This document shows positions 24,654-31,553 of a DNA stretch of 39,094 bases, piece by piece (position 1 is the stretch's first letter; the number at the start of each line of letters is the position of its first letter). Below the pieces are notes generated by a model. The model did no database searches. It worked only from the letters and a program-made list of their open reading frames with translations, and was not told the DNA's origin. This DNA comes from Paracoccaceae bacterium (GTDB taxonomy: Bacteria > Pseudomonadota > Alphaproteobacteria > Rhodobacterales > Rhodobacteraceae). Location: NCBI GenBank assembly GCA_020446815.1, contig JAGRDY010000013.1, positions 1 to 39,094 of the forward strand, given 5' to 3'. Position numbers and translations under genes: made by a program.

Positions 24654-25319
24654 ATGACACGCAGATCAATTTTCGCAATTGGACTGATCGCGACCACGAT
24701 CGCTGGCGGGGTGGCGTTCGCCCACGGCTCGGGCGGATTTGGAGGCGGAGCCGGTCCGTTCGCCGGCCAGGGCATGATGATGAACCAGCAGGGCGGTCCC
24801 GGCATGATGGGTGGCATGGGCCCTGCGAGTGGCATGGGCCCTGCGAGTGGCATGGGCGATATGGGCGACATGATGCAGATGATGATGCGCATGCACGGCC
24901 AGATGATGGGCGGCGACATGATGGAAAGCGCGGCCGGACCTATGGGCTTCGGCATGACGGGCCGCCAGCTCGACGAGGCTTTCGACGCCGATGGAAACGG
25001 CACCGTGACACCCGAGGAACTGCGCGCCGGACTCGCGGCGCAACTGAAGCAGTACGACTCCGATGGCGACGGATCGCTTTCGATTGCGGAATTCGAGGCG
25101 CTGCACAACGCGATGACCCGTAACTTCATGGTGGACCGGTTCCAGGCGCTCGACGAGGATGGCGACGGCAGGATCACCGGCGACGAGATGGCGGCTCCCG
25201 CCAATTGGATGGAGCGGATGCAGATGATGCGCAGCCAGGCCCCGGTCGCGTCTGGTGAGCAGATGCCAATGAGCCAGGGCAATGGTGCCGGCAACGGCAC
25301 AATGATGAACGGAAACTAG
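24654..25319 (+). CDS. Exported Met/Gly-rich EF-hand protein
   Basis: 221 residues with a signal peptide (SIFAIGLIATTIAGGVAFA). Residues 30-100 are Met/Gly-rich (GQGMMMNQQ, MMQMMMRMHGQMMGGDMM), a composition typical of periplasmic Cu(I)/Ag(I)-binding proteins. The second half has three canonical EF-hand loops: DADGNGTVTPEE (111-122), DSDGDGSLSIAE (135-146) and DEDGDGRITGDE (167-178). The tail is again Met-containing. It may combine calcium binding with soft-metal sequestration in the periplasm; this combined role is inference. It is divergent from the response regulator and probably leads the short operon with the 31-residue peptide and the DUF302 gene. Confidence 0.88.
   Translation: MTRRSIFAIGLIATTIAGGVAFAHGSGGFGGGAGPFAGQGMMMNQQGGPGMMGGMGPASGMGPASGMGDMGDMMQMMMRMHGQMMGGDMMESAAGPMGFGMTGRQLDEAFDADGNGTVTPEELRAGLAAQLKQYDSDGDGSLSIAEFEALHNAMTRNFMVDRFQALDEDGDGRITGDEMAAPANWMERMQMMRSQAPVASGEQMPMSQGNGAGNGTMMNGN
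24813..24857 (+). repeat. 18-base tandem repeat within the EF-hand gene
   Basis: Two exact copies of an 18-base unit beginning GGCATGGGCC, with a partial third (9 bases), encode GMGPAS GMGPAS GMG in the Met-rich part. This is a recent in-frame expansion that could vary in length between strains. Confidence 0.85.
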
Positions 25320-25327
25320 GCGCTTCC

Positions 25328-25352
25328 GGATACCGGCTCCGAGCCGGTATCC
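25328..25352 (+). terminator. Perfect hairpin after the EF-hand gene
   Basis: GGATACCGGC and GCCGGTATCC pair perfectly around a TCCGA loop, starting 9 bases after the stop codon. No T-run follows, and a ribosome-binding site (AAAGGAG) for the next small gene begins 12 bases later. It may be an attenuator or an mRNA-stabilising element rather than a full terminator. Confidence 0.5.
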
Positions 25353-25377
25353 GCCCTTCCCTGAAAGGAGTCCAGCT

Positions 25378-25473
25378 ATGATGGGATATGGCTTTGGCGG
25401 CCTGTGGATGCTGCTCGTCGGCGCGCTTGTCGTGCTCGCGGTCGCGGCACTGGTAAAATACCTGATGAAATGA
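25378..25473 (+). CDS. 31-residue single-helix membrane peptide
   Basis: The short frame ATGATGGGATATGGC...AAATGA is preceded by a strong GAAAGGAG ribosome-binding site and encodes a single hydrophobic helix (LWMLLVGALVVLAVAALV) with a Met/Gly/Tyr N-terminus and a basic C-terminus (KYLMK). It lies between the EF-hand gene and the DUF302 gene (13 nt to the latter). Small membrane peptides of this plan occur beside copper-efflux and SHOCT-domain genes in many bacteria. The function is unknown; the ribosome-binding site and clean helix make it believable. Confidence 0.65.
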   Translation: MMGYGFGGLWMLLVGALVVLAVAALVKYLMK

Positions 25474-25486
25474 AGGACCCAATGAC

Positions 25487-25873
25487 ATGGCTTACACATA
25501 TGACCGCCTGATCACGGACGCGAATTTCGACGAGGTCGACGGGCGCGTGCGCGGGGCGCTTGCCGACAAGGGCTTCGGCATCCTCACAGAGATCGACGTG
25601 AAAGCGACGATGAAGAAGAAGCTGGATGTCGAGATGAACGACTATCGTATCCTCGGCGCCTGCAATCCCACGATGGCCCATAAGGCAATAGGGCTCGAGC
25701 CGCGCGTGGGCGCGATGCTGCCCTGCAACGTGATTCTGCGAAAGGTGGCAGAGGGCGTAGAGGTAAGCGCCATCGATCCCGTCGCCTCGATGGCGGCCAT
25801 CGAAAATGACGAACTGAAAAAGGTTGCTGGGGAAGTGCGCGAGTTGCTGTCCGCCGCCGTCCGGGCGGCATGA
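25487..25873 (+). CDS. DUF302-family protein
   Basis: 128 residues, the usual size of a stand-alone DUF302 domain. Recognisable features are the start AYTYDRLITDANFDEV, the GFGILTEIDVKATMKKKL segment, YRILGACNPTMAHKAI and the central GAMLPCNVILRKVAEGVEVSAIDP. The conserved ACNP/LPCN cysteines (about 64 and 84) could bind metal or undergo redox reactions. No signal peptide is present, so it is cytosolic. DUF302 genes are often found with sulfur, heme and metal-stress genes, but no reaction is established. It follows the 31-residue peptide by 13 nt. Confidence 0.9.
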   Translation: MAYTYDRLITDANFDEVDGRVRGALADKGFGILTEIDVKATMKKKLDVEMNDYRILGACNPTMAHKAIGLEPRVGAMLPCNVILRKVAEGVEVSAIDPVASMAAIENDELKKVAGEVRELLSAAVRAA

Positions 25874-26063
25874 TCGTTTGGGGGGCAACTCAGAGGCAAA
25901 AGTGAGTGTCGTTCGGCCCACCGTCCGGGTTGACGAGCCGTCCGGATATTGGTTCGCGCAAGTGAGCGCATTCATTGCCTTTTGAACACTTGTGAACCAT
26001 GATCCAAGTCAAGGAAGAATGACGCTTGCCCGACGAAGATAGACTGTGGGAAAGTTATGAATC

Positions 26064-26417
26064 ATGCGGCAATTGCGACACAAGAGCAGTTTTGAGAGAG
26101 GGCGTATACGCGCTGTGCTCTTGCTAGCGCTTGTCGCCGCCTTGTTCTTCGGAACGGTCGCCGATGCGTTCCACTCCCATGATATCATCACCGATACTTC
26201 GGTCACCTACATTGATCTGCCGGGCGTCGACGACGGGTCTGTCGCGACAATCGATGATCTCGATTGCGGCATTCATCCAGGCTGCGCTGCGGCGCTAATT
26301 CCCGATACGCCAATTCCGGCAAACCTTCCGGTTTCAGCCGGCAGACAGCCGATTTCCGCCTGCCGAGTGTCATCGATGGTCGAGTTCGAACCCGATCACC
26401 CGCCGATAATCTCCTGA
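26064..26417 (+). CDS. Small exported protein with Cys pair and His pair (unknown)
   Basis: 117 residues. A basic N-terminus precedes a signal peptide or anchor (AVLLLALVAALFFGTVADA), then FHSHD, an acidic stretch, DCGIHPGCAAA (CX5C) and the C-terminus FEPDHPPIIS. No domain was recognised. In plan it matches the other two small exported Cys-pair proteins of this island (8608, 11883). The 190-base gap before it (25874-26063) holds no other gene that I can support; the gap after it (26418-26615) is also without a convincing gene. It probably has its own promoter, since the DUF302 gene is 190 nt upstream. Confidence 0.6.
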   Translation: MRQLRHKSSFERGRIRAVLLLALVAALFFGTVADAFHSHDIITDTSVTYIDLPGVDDGSVATIDDLDCGIHPGCAAALIPDTPIPANLPVSAGRQPISACRVSSMVEFEPDHPPIIS

Positions 26418-26615
26418 TCTCTGGCTGTCTGCGGTGTGCGCCGCAACGTGGCCGTCGGCGGTGGTTGGTCCCAGACCATCACTTGTCGTCAGGAATCCTG
26501 GCACTGCCCCGCGCAGAATCCTGTGCGACCCTGAGGCCACTCTCTGTACGCAAAGCCAAATTACCCCGACCCCGGCGCATCTCGTCGGTGGGTTCCAATT
26601 TCCAGAGGAGTTGCA

Positions 26616-27677
26616 ATGAATACTTTTCGCTCTCTCACAACCGCCCTTGGACTTGTGCTCCTCGGTTTGCCTGCTGCAGCCGAGTCGGGCCGCGTCTTCA
26701 TACCCGAAGGCAGCGCCAATTCTGTCCTGATCGTCCGGGCCGGCACCGGCGAAGCCGTGCGCCGGATCGACGGCGTGGAGGCCGTGCACGGCCTGTCGGG
26801 CGCGCCCGGCGTGCCCTACCTCGTCGCCGGCAGCTATACTGAGGCGCCGCGCGATGAGATCGCCGCGATGGCACAGCCTAAGGGCGTATCGGCCGACGAC
26901 CACGCCGCGCATCATACCCCTGCCGTCAAACCGCTTGGTCCGAAAGATGCCGGGATTAGCATCGTTACCATTCTCGATGCCAAGACCGGTGACATATTGC
27001 GCCGGATCGAGGTGCCCGGCGCGGTCCACCACACCGCCATCTCGCCCGACGGTAAGTTCGCTGTCGCGACCCACCCAGCCGGCGACGGCATCTCTGTGAT
27101 CGACCTCGCCACCTTCAGCGTGACCGGCTATGTCACGACCGGCGCCATGCCGAACTACGCAGTGTTCGGAGCCGACCCCAACCTCGTCTACGTTTCCAAT
27201 ACCGGCAACGGCACGATCAGCGAGGTCGATCTGTCCCGCGCCATCGTGCGCCGAAACCTGATCGCCGGCGAGGGCCCGGAACACATGGCGGCTGCGGCAG
27301 CAACCGACCGGCTCTACGTGGCAGACGCTGATGCCGGCAGGGTTCTGGAAGTATCCCTGAGCGACGGCGAAACGCTTCGGAGCGTGGACATTGGCGGCGA
27401 AATCCACGGGATCGGCCTCTCCGATGACGGTACGATGCTGTTCGTCGCAGGAAGGGGCGAAGGCAAGCTCGTCGCGGTCGATCTGTCCTCGGGCGATAGG
27501 CACGAGACCGCGCTTGCGCCCGAGCCCTACCACCTGACGGTGATCCCGGGATCAGGGACGCTCTTCGTCTCAAGCCGTGCCGAGCCGAAGGTCTGGATGA
27601 TCGACGCTTCGACACTGGGCGAACGCGGTACGATATCGGTCGAAGGCGAAGGGCACCAAATGGTGGCGTTACCCTGA
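26616..27677 (+). CDS. Periplasmic YncE-like beta-propeller protein with His-rich loop
   Basis: 353 residues with a signal peptide (TALGLVLLGLPAAA). Repeats of about 40 residues follow the YVTN/YncE pattern: GRVFIPEGSANSVLIV, ISIVTILDAKTGDILRRI, GISVIDLATFSVTGYV, LVYVSNTGNGTISEVDL, RLYVADADAGRVLEV, MLFVAGRGEGKLVAVDL and LFVSSRAEPKVWMID. These predict a seven-bladed propeller. A loop around residues 90-108 (SADDHAAHHTPAV) is an insertion with three His, a possible metal site. AGAGGAG precedes the ATG. Such propellers are usually scaffolds; some bind metals or cofactors. It is 33 nt upstream of the metallo-beta-lactamase-fold gene and could be the first gene of that operon. Confidence 0.85.
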   Translation: MNTFRSLTTALGLVLLGLPAAAESGRVFIPEGSANSVLIVRAGTGEAVRRIDGVEAVHGLSGAPGVPYLVAGSYTEAPRDEIAAMAQPKGVSADDHAAHHTPAVKPLGPKDAGISIVTILDAKTGDILRRIEVPGAVHHTAISPDGKFAVATHPAGDGISVIDLATFSVTGYVTTGAMPNYAVFGADPNLVYVSNTGNGTISEVDLSRAIVRRNLIAGEGPEHMAAAAATDRLYVADADAGRVLEVSLSDGETLRSVDIGGEIHGIGLSDDGTMLFVAGRGEGKLVAVDLSSGDRHETALAPEPYHLTVIPGSGTLFVSSRAEPKVWMIDASTLGERGTISVEGEGHQMVALP

Positions 27678-27710
27678 CCGGATGTCCATATCAAGGAAAG
27701 GACCAGGGCC

Positions 27711-29096
27711 ATGTCAAAGCAAACCAGTCCGACACTCCGCTTCCTTGGCGCTGCCGGAACCGTTACCGGCTCGCGCTATCTGATCGAGACCGGGGGTCGC
27801 CGCATCCTTATCGACTGCGGCTTGTTCCAGGGGTTCAAGACGTTGCGTGACCGCAATCGCAAGCCTTTCCCGGTGCGCCCCTCGACGATCGACACGGTGC
27901 TTCTCACCCATGCGCATCTCGACCACTCCGGCTATCTGCCCGCGCTGATCCAGAGCGGTTACAGGGGCAAGGTGTTCTGCACAGAGGCGACGGCTCAACT
28001 TTGCGGGCTGATCCTGCCCGACAGCGGTCACATCCAGGAAGAAGAGGCGCGATTTGCCCGCAGGCACGGCTTTTCCAAGCACAAGAACCCGACGCCGCTT
28101 TACACCGTGGCCGATGCCGAGGCGGCACTGGAGCGTCTGCATCCTGTTTCGTTCGGCAGGGCCGTCGACCTCGGCGACGGGATCCGCGCTGAATTCACTC
28201 CGGCCGGTCATCTACTTGGCGCCGCGCAGATCCGTCTCAGCCTGCCCGGAACGACGGTCTTGTTTAGCGGTGACCTCGGACGCCAGAATGACGCGCTGAT
28301 GCGGCCACCACTGCCGTTCTCGGGCGCTGACGTGCTGATCTGCGAGTCCACCTACGGCAACCGCAGTCACGCGAAGATTGATGCTGAGAAAGAACTTGCG
28401 CCGATCCTGAAACGGATGCTCGGGCGCGGCGGCACGGTCCTCATCCCCGCCTTCGCGGTCGGCCGCGCGCAGGGGATCATGTATCACATCGCCCGCCTGC
28501 AGAAGCGCGGCGACATTCCCTATGTGCCGTTCTACCTCAATTCGCCGATGGCGATCGACGCGACCGAGATCTACCACGGCCATCACGAGGAGCATCACGT
28601 CTCGTGGGAGGACTGCCTGGCGATGTTCAAGATCGCCAAGAGGGTCAACTCGGTCACGGAATCGAAGAAGCTGAACACGCAGCACGGTCCGATGATCATC
28701 GTCTCGGCCAGTGGCATGCTCACCGGCGGGCGGATCTTGCACCACCTCGCGAGCTTTGGCGGAGACCCGCGCAACGCGATCCTGCTGTCGGGGTTCCAGG
28801 CCGGCGGCACGCGCGGCGCGGCGCTGGCCGGCGGCGCCGATCACCTGCGCATGTTTGGTCGCGATTTCCCGATCCGGGCCGAGGTGGTCCAACTCGAAGC
28901 CTTTTCGGGACACGCCGACGCGGAAGAGCTTCTGGCCTGGATGCGCGCGGCGGACCGCCCGCCGCGCATGACCTATGTGACGCATGGCGAACCCTCGGCC
29001 TCCGACCGGCTGCGTTGGCGGATCGAGCACGAGCTTGGTTGGCCCGCCCGCGCCCCTGAGCATCTCGACACCATTCGGCTGGACAATCCGAAATGA
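27711..29096 (+). CDS. Metallo-beta-lactamase-fold beta-CASP ribonuclease-like protein
   Basis: 461 residues. The zinc motif HAHLDHSG (His67, His69, Asp71, His72), GHLLGAAQI, FSGDLGR and the beta-CASP signatures STYGNR, IPAFAVGRAQ, ASGMLTGGRILHH and EAFSGHADAEEL identify the CPSF73/RNA-specificity branch of MBL enzymes. Known relatives cut RNA as endo- or 5'-exonucleases using two Zn ions; the substrate of this bacterial branch is not established. It is cytosolic. An AAGGA site precedes the ATG. Its stop overlaps the start of the phosphorylase by 4 nt (ATGA), so the two are translationally coupled. Confidence 0.93.
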   Translation: MSKQTSPTLRFLGAAGTVTGSRYLIETGGRRILIDCGLFQGFKTLRDRNRKPFPVRPSTIDTVLLTHAHLDHSGYLPALIQSGYRGKVFCTEATAQLCGLILPDSGHIQEEEARFARRHGFSKHKNPTPLYTVADAEAALERLHPVSFGRAVDLGDGIRAEFTPAGHLLGAAQIRLSLPGTTVLFSGDLGRQNDALMRPPLPFSGADVLICESTYGNRSHAKIDAEKELAPILKRMLGRGGTVLIPAFAVGRAQGIMYHIARLQKRGDIPYVPFYLNSPMAIDATEIYHGHHEEHHVSWEDCLAMFKIAKRVNSVTESKKLNTQHGPMIIVSASGMLTGGRILHHLASFGGDPRNAILLSGFQAGGTRGAALAGGADHLRMFGRDFPIRAEVVQLEAFSGHADAEELLAWMRAADRPPRMTYVTHGEPSASDRLRWRIEHELGWPARAPEHLDTIRLDNPK

Positions 29097-30607
29097 CGAC
29101 GATCGACAACACGCTTCCGGTCGTCCGCGCCGGGATCGACACCTATCGGCAGCCCGTGGTCTTCATGCGCGAGGACTGCCATGTCTGTCGCGCCGAAGGC
29201 TTTGCCGCCCTGACCCGGATCGAGGTGACTCTGGGCGGCCGTTCGATCATCGCCACGCTGAACGTGCTGACCGATGGCGGGTGGTTGCCAACGGATACCG
29301 CCGCCCTGTCGGAAGAGGCCTGGGCGATCCTGCAACCCGCGTCGGGCGACCGCGCCAGCTTTTCCCACCCCGAGCCGCCGGATTCCGTCTCGGCGATCCG
29401 CGCCAAGGTCTACGGCGAAACATTGGAGCAGGACCGGTTCGAAGCCATTGTCCGCGACGTTCTCGACCGCAGACTCTCCGACCTCGACCTCGCCGCCTTC
29501 ATTGCCGCCTGCGCAGGGGACAGGCTTTCCATCGACGAAACCATCGCACTGACCCGGTCCATGCAGGCGGCAGGCGAAACGCTCGACTGGGGCGGGGTCG
29601 AGATCTACGACAAGCATTGCGTTGGCGGCCTTCCCGGCAACCGCACGACACCGATTGTCGTCTCGATCATCGCGGCGGCAGGCCTGATGATCCCCAAGAC
29701 CTCATCGCGCGCGATCACCTCGCCCGCGGGCACGGCGGACACGATGGAGGTCATGGCGCCGGTCGCGCTCAACATTCCCACGCTGCGACGCGTGGTCGAG
29801 GCCGAGGGCGGCTGCATTGTCTGGGGCGGCAATCTCGCGCTCAGCCCGGCCGATGACCTTCTGATCCGAATCGAGCGGCCGCTCGATTTCGACAGCGACG
29901 GACAGCTCGTGGCGAGCGTGCTGTCGAAGAAGGCGGCGGTGGGCGCGAAGCGGGTGCTGATCGACGTGCCGGTCGGCCCCACGGCCAAGGTCCGTTCGAC
30001 CGAGACCGCTGCCGCGCTGGAAAGTCGGCTCCGGGCCGTGGGCGAGGCGATCGGCCTGACACTTTCCATTCACCAGAGCGATGGCACTTCGCCGGTCGGG
30101 TACGGGATCGGGCCAGCGCTCGAGGCGCAGGATGTCCTCGCCGTTTTGTGCCGCGACAAGGATGGCCCCGCCGACCTGCGCGATCGTGCGCTCGACCTCG
30201 CTGGGGCGCTCCTCGATCTCGCGCCCGAGGCGGGGACAAAAAGCGGGCGCGCGGAGGCAGTGCGAATTCTCGACAGCGGCGCGGCTGAGACGAAGTTCAT
30301 GGCCATCTGCGAGGCCCAAGGTGGATTCAGTGAGCCCGGCGAGGCGCGGTATCACGCGATGGTGACGGCTGGCATCGCGGGGCGCCTTACCGCCATTGAC
30401 AACCGCCGCATCGCGCGAATTGCGAAGCTTGCCGGAGCACCACGCCAGAAGCTCGCGGGTTTGCGCCTTCTGGCCCGCGTCGGCGACCGGATCGATCCCG
30501 GAAGGCCACTGTTCGAGATCCATGCCGAAACCCTGGGGGAACTGGAATACGCCCGGTCCTACGCCGAGGCGCAGACCGGCATCGTCACGGTCGCGGAGGA
30601 CGGATGA
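29093..30607 (+). CDS. AMP phosphorylase / thymidine-phosphorylase family protein
   Basis: 504 residues, longer than bacterial DeoA (~440) and the same as the archaeal-type AMP phosphorylases, which have an extra N-terminal domain (here about residues 1-90, with the RAEGFAALTRIEV segment). Family motifs are DKHCVGGLPGNRTTPIVVSIIAAAG, PKTSSRAITSPAGTADTMEV and VGAKRVLIDVPVGPTAKV. Known members split a nucleoside 5'-monophosphate with phosphate into base and ribose-1,5-bisphosphate. No signal peptide is present. It overlaps both neighbours by 4 nt, so three genes form one translational unit: RNA cleavage, nucleotide phosphorolysis, PRPP chemistry. The name thymidine phosphorylase would probably be misleading. 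Confidence 0.9.
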   Translation: MTTIDNTLPVVRAGIDTYRQPVVFMREDCHVCRAEGFAALTRIEVTLGGRSIIATLNVLTDGGWLPTDTAALSEEAWAILQPASGDRASFSHPEPPDSVSAIRAKVYGETLEQDRFEAIVRDVLDRRLSDLDLAAFIAACAGDRLSIDETIALTRSMQAAGETLDWGGVEIYDKHCVGGLPGNRTTPIVVSIIAAAGLMIPKTSSRAITSPAGTADTMEVMAPVALNIPTLRRVVEAEGGCIVWGGNLALSPADDLLIRIERPLDFDSDGQLVASVLSKKAAVGAKRVLIDVPVGPTAKVRSTETAAALESRLRAVGEAIGLTLSIHQSDGTSPVGYGIGPALEAQDVLAVLCRDKDGPADLRDRALDLAGALLDLAPEAGTKSGRAEAVRILDSGAAETKFMAICEAQGGFSEPGEARYHAMVTAGIAGRLTAIDNRRIARIAKLAGAPRQKLAGLRLLARVGDRIDPGRPLFEIHAETLGELEYARSYAEAQTGIVTVAEDG

Positions 30608-31497
30608 TGCAAATCCTTGCCCCCTTTCCCGGCATGGAGCCGCTGGCACGCGGCATCGCCGCCGTCACCGGCGCCGAAATCCAGCCGGTCGGCCTGCACC
30701 GCTTTCCCGACGGCGAAACCCTCGTGACGCTCGGCGGCGATCCCTCCGGGTGCGACGTTGCCATCCTCGCCACGTTGCGCGATCCCGACCGCTTGGCTCT
30801 GCCGCTGCGCTTCGCCGCCGCGACGGCGCGCGAACTCGGCGCCACTCGGGTAGGCCTCATCGCCCCCTATCTCGGATACATGCGCCAGGACGCGCGGTTC
30901 CACCCGAGCGAAGCGGTGAGCGCCCCGATCTTCGTCGCCTTCCTCGATGACTGTTTCGACTGGCTGGTGACCGCCGACCCCCACCTGCACCGGAACCCGA
31001 GCCTTTCTAACCTGTTCCGCATCCCCGCGCGCCGCGTCGCCACCGCCCCTCTTCTCGCGACGTGGATCGCGGAGAACGTGCCCGATGCGGTCCTCCTCGG
31101 CCCAGACAGCGAAAGCCAGCAGTGGGTGGCCGAGGTCGCGCAGCGGGCTGGCCGCCCGTACGAAGTGCTGCGTAAGCACCGCTCTGGCGACCGCCAGGTC
31201 GAGATCAGCCTGCCACACGGTGCCGTTCTCCGGCAGGGAACGCCGGTGATCCTCGACGACATCGCCTCCTCCGGCCGCACATTGATCCGGACACTCGAAC
31301 AGCTTCGTGCCCTCGATATGCCGCCCGCGTTCTGCGTCGTGATCCACGCCGTCTTCGCGGACGGAGCGGAAGAGGCGATCCGCCGCGCCGGCGCCGCGCA
31401 GATCGTCAGCACGGATTCCATCCCGCATCCGACCAACGCGATCGGCGTCGCCGGGATACTTGCCGGTGCGATGAAGGAGGTTGCGGACGGCACTTGA
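30604..31497 (+). CDS. Divergent ribose-phosphate pyrophosphokinase (PRPP synthetase) homologue
   Basis: 297 residues, about 20 shorter than housekeeping Prs. The PRPP-binding loop [13 protein letters not shown] and the nucleotide-loop equivalent FPDGE (canonical FSDGE) are present. The region usually reading GYARQDRK is [13 protein letters not shown] is replaced by [11 protein letters not shown], and the VSPDxGG motif by [11 protein letters not shown]. It therefore belongs to a divergent branch that may not use the same substrates. Canonical Prs makes PRPP from ribose-5-phosphate and ATP; here, next to an AMP phosphorylase, ribose-1,5-bisphosphate is a possible substrate (inference). Its stop codon lies within the -35 of the next promoter. 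Confidence 0.88.
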   Translation: MMQILAPFPGMEPLARGIAAVTGAEIQPVGLHRFPDGETLVTLGGDPSGCDVAILATLRDPDRLALPLRFAAATARELGATRVGLIAPYLGYMRQDARFHPSEAVSAPIFVAFLDDCFDWLVTADPHLHRNPSLSNLFRIPARRVATAPLLATWIAENVPDAVLLGPDSESQQWVAEVAQRAGRPYEVLRKHRSGDRQVEISLPHGAVLRQGTPVILDDIASSGRTLIRTLEQLRALDMPPAFCVVIHAVFADGAEEAIRRAGAAQIVSTDSIPHPTNAIGVAGILAGAMKEVADGT

Positions 31498-31524
31498 CCT
31501 TCCAGCAACTGGAAGCCCCACATT
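31494..31524 (+). promoter_or_regulatory. CueR-type promoter/operator of the second Cu/Ag ATPase
   Basis: -35 TTGACC (31494-31499), TTCC-N7-GGAA (31500-31514), 19-base spacer and a -10-like CACATT (31519-31524). The -35 overlaps the TGA of the PRPP synthetase gene (31495-31497). It also fixes the ATPase start: the ATG at 31554 lies about 24 bases after the expected transcription start, whereas the upstream frame begins inside the promoter. Confidence 0.85.
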
Positions 31525-31553
31525 GGGCAGGAAAGACGCGAAAGGAAACACAA

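Noticed and set aside
26434-26619. 61-codon frame ending in an ATGA overlap with the propeller gene
   Set aside because: No ribosome-binding site, signal or motif; a 4-nt overlap alone occurs easily by chance.
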